DNA of 5,176 nt from the NCBI GenBank assembly GCA_903970565.1, contig CAJCJE010000983.1, positions 1 to 5,176 on the forward strand. The letters are read 5' to 3'. Positions within the stretch are counted from its first letter, which is position 1, and each line of letters starts with the position of its first letter. Below, piece by piece: positions 4,797-5,176 of the stretch. The notes beneath the pieces were generated by a model, which was given only the letters and a program-made list of their open reading frames with translations, was not told the DNA's origin and did not search any database. This DNA comes from Candidatus Melainabacteria bacterium (GTDB lineage: Bacteria; Actinomycetota; Actinomycetes; Mycobacteriales; Pseudonocardiaceae). The translations under genes were made by a program, and so were the position numbers.

Positions 4797-5176
4797 ATGG
4801 CCAACCTGCGGGAGTACCGCCGCCGGCGCGACGCCGGCCGGACGCCGGAACCGGTGCCGGCCGAGGGCCCGCTGCCCAGGGGACACGACGACGTGTTCGT
4901 CGTGCAGCAGCACCATGCCCGCCGGCTGCACTACGACGTGCGGCTGGAACGCGACGGGGTCCTGGTGTCCTGGGCGGTACCCAAGGGCCTGTTGATCGGG
5001 CCGGGTCAGGTCCGGCTGGCGGTGCACACCGAGGACCATCCGATGGAGTACGCCGCGTTCGAGGGCACCATCCCGAAGGGCGAGTACGGCGGTGGTGACG
5101 TGGTCATCTGGGATCGCGGCCGGTACGAGACGATCAAGTGGTCCGCCGACGAGATCGAGGTCGTGCTGCACGGCCG
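4797..5176 (+). CDS. LigD-type 3'-phosphoesterase (PE) domain protein, 3' truncated by window edge
   Basis: The frame opens at ATG 4797, with GGGAG (4788-4792) four bases upstream, and runs 126 codons to the window edge without a stop. It begins MANLREYRRRRDAGRTPEP, the usual lead-in of LigD phosphoesterase domains. The catalytic block FVVQQHHARRLHYDVRLE follows (34-51), with His39, His45, Asp47 and Arg49 as the expected metal-binding and catalytic residues. Then come SWAVPKG (58-64), VHTEDHPMEYAAFEG (76-90) with His81, and IPKGEYGGGDVVIWDRG (92-108). In bacterial non-homologous end joining this domain trims 3' ends so that ligase can seal the break. The PE domain is at the N-terminus, unlike the mycobacterial polymerase-PE-ligase order. 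The full gene could be a stand-alone PE protein or a PE-ligase fusion; the window cannot decide. All key residues seen so far are intact. Confidence 0.9.
   Translation, partial: MANLREYRRRRDAGRTPEPVPAEGPLPRGHDDVFVVQQHHARRLHYDVRLERDGVLVSWAVPKGLLIGPGQVRLAVHTEDHPMEYAAFEGTIPKGEYGGGDVVIWDRGRYETIKWSADEIEVVLHG

Noticed and set aside
4884..4904. 8-bp inverted repeat CACGACGA / TCGTCGTG in the phosphoesterase gene
   Set aside because: It arises from GAC-GAC and GTC-GTC codons of conserved family residues, so no extra function is needed.

Overview
The window looks like chromosomal DNA from a high-GC actinomycete, plausibly of the Pseudonocardiales (an inference). The support is strong G/C preference at third codon positions, two GTG starts, an AfsR-type NB-ARC/TPR ATPase, a DinB protein of the DUF664 (mycothiol-transferase-like) type, a PPOX-fold protein of the F420-linked kind, and a LigD-type 3'-phosphoesterase domain. 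No tRNA, rRNA, CRISPR array, insertion sequence, attachment site or replication origin was seen.

Layout. (1) Bases 1-476, + strand: the 3' end of an unrecognised gene whose start lies outside the window. (2) Bases 421-2418, - strand: a 665-residue STAND/NB-ARC ATPase with C-terminal TPR-like helices, convergent with gene 1 and overlapping it by 56 bases. An 8-bp perfect hairpin sits on this junction with the ATPase stop codon in its loop. (3) Bases 2419-2565: a divergent control region with an 8-bp inverted repeat. (4) Bases 2566-3078, +: DinB/DUF664 protein. (5) Bases 3174-4133, +: aminoglycoside phosphotransferase (APH)-fold kinase with a short tandem duplication at its N-terminus. (6) Bases 4304-4726, +: 140-residue PPOX-fold, probably F420-dependent protein, preceded by an AT-rich promoter-like segment and followed by a strong hairpin. 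(7) Bases 4797-5176, +: the first 126 codons of a LigD 3'-phosphoesterase-domain protein that runs off the window.

The four + strand genes are separated by gaps of 70-170 bases, several containing hairpins or promoter-like sequence, so they look like separate or loosely coupled units. Nothing ties them into one pathway. The general flavour is housekeeping, detoxification and stress: thiol transferase-like, small-molecule kinase, F420-linked redox, and DNA end processing.

I do not see a clear new multi-gene system. The items most worth a second look are the STAND ATPase, which has no fused effector or DNA-binding domain and has altered switch motifs; a perfect 21-base palindrome inside its coding sequence (1288-1308); the hairpin at its stop codon; and the 12-residue duplication at the start of the kinase.
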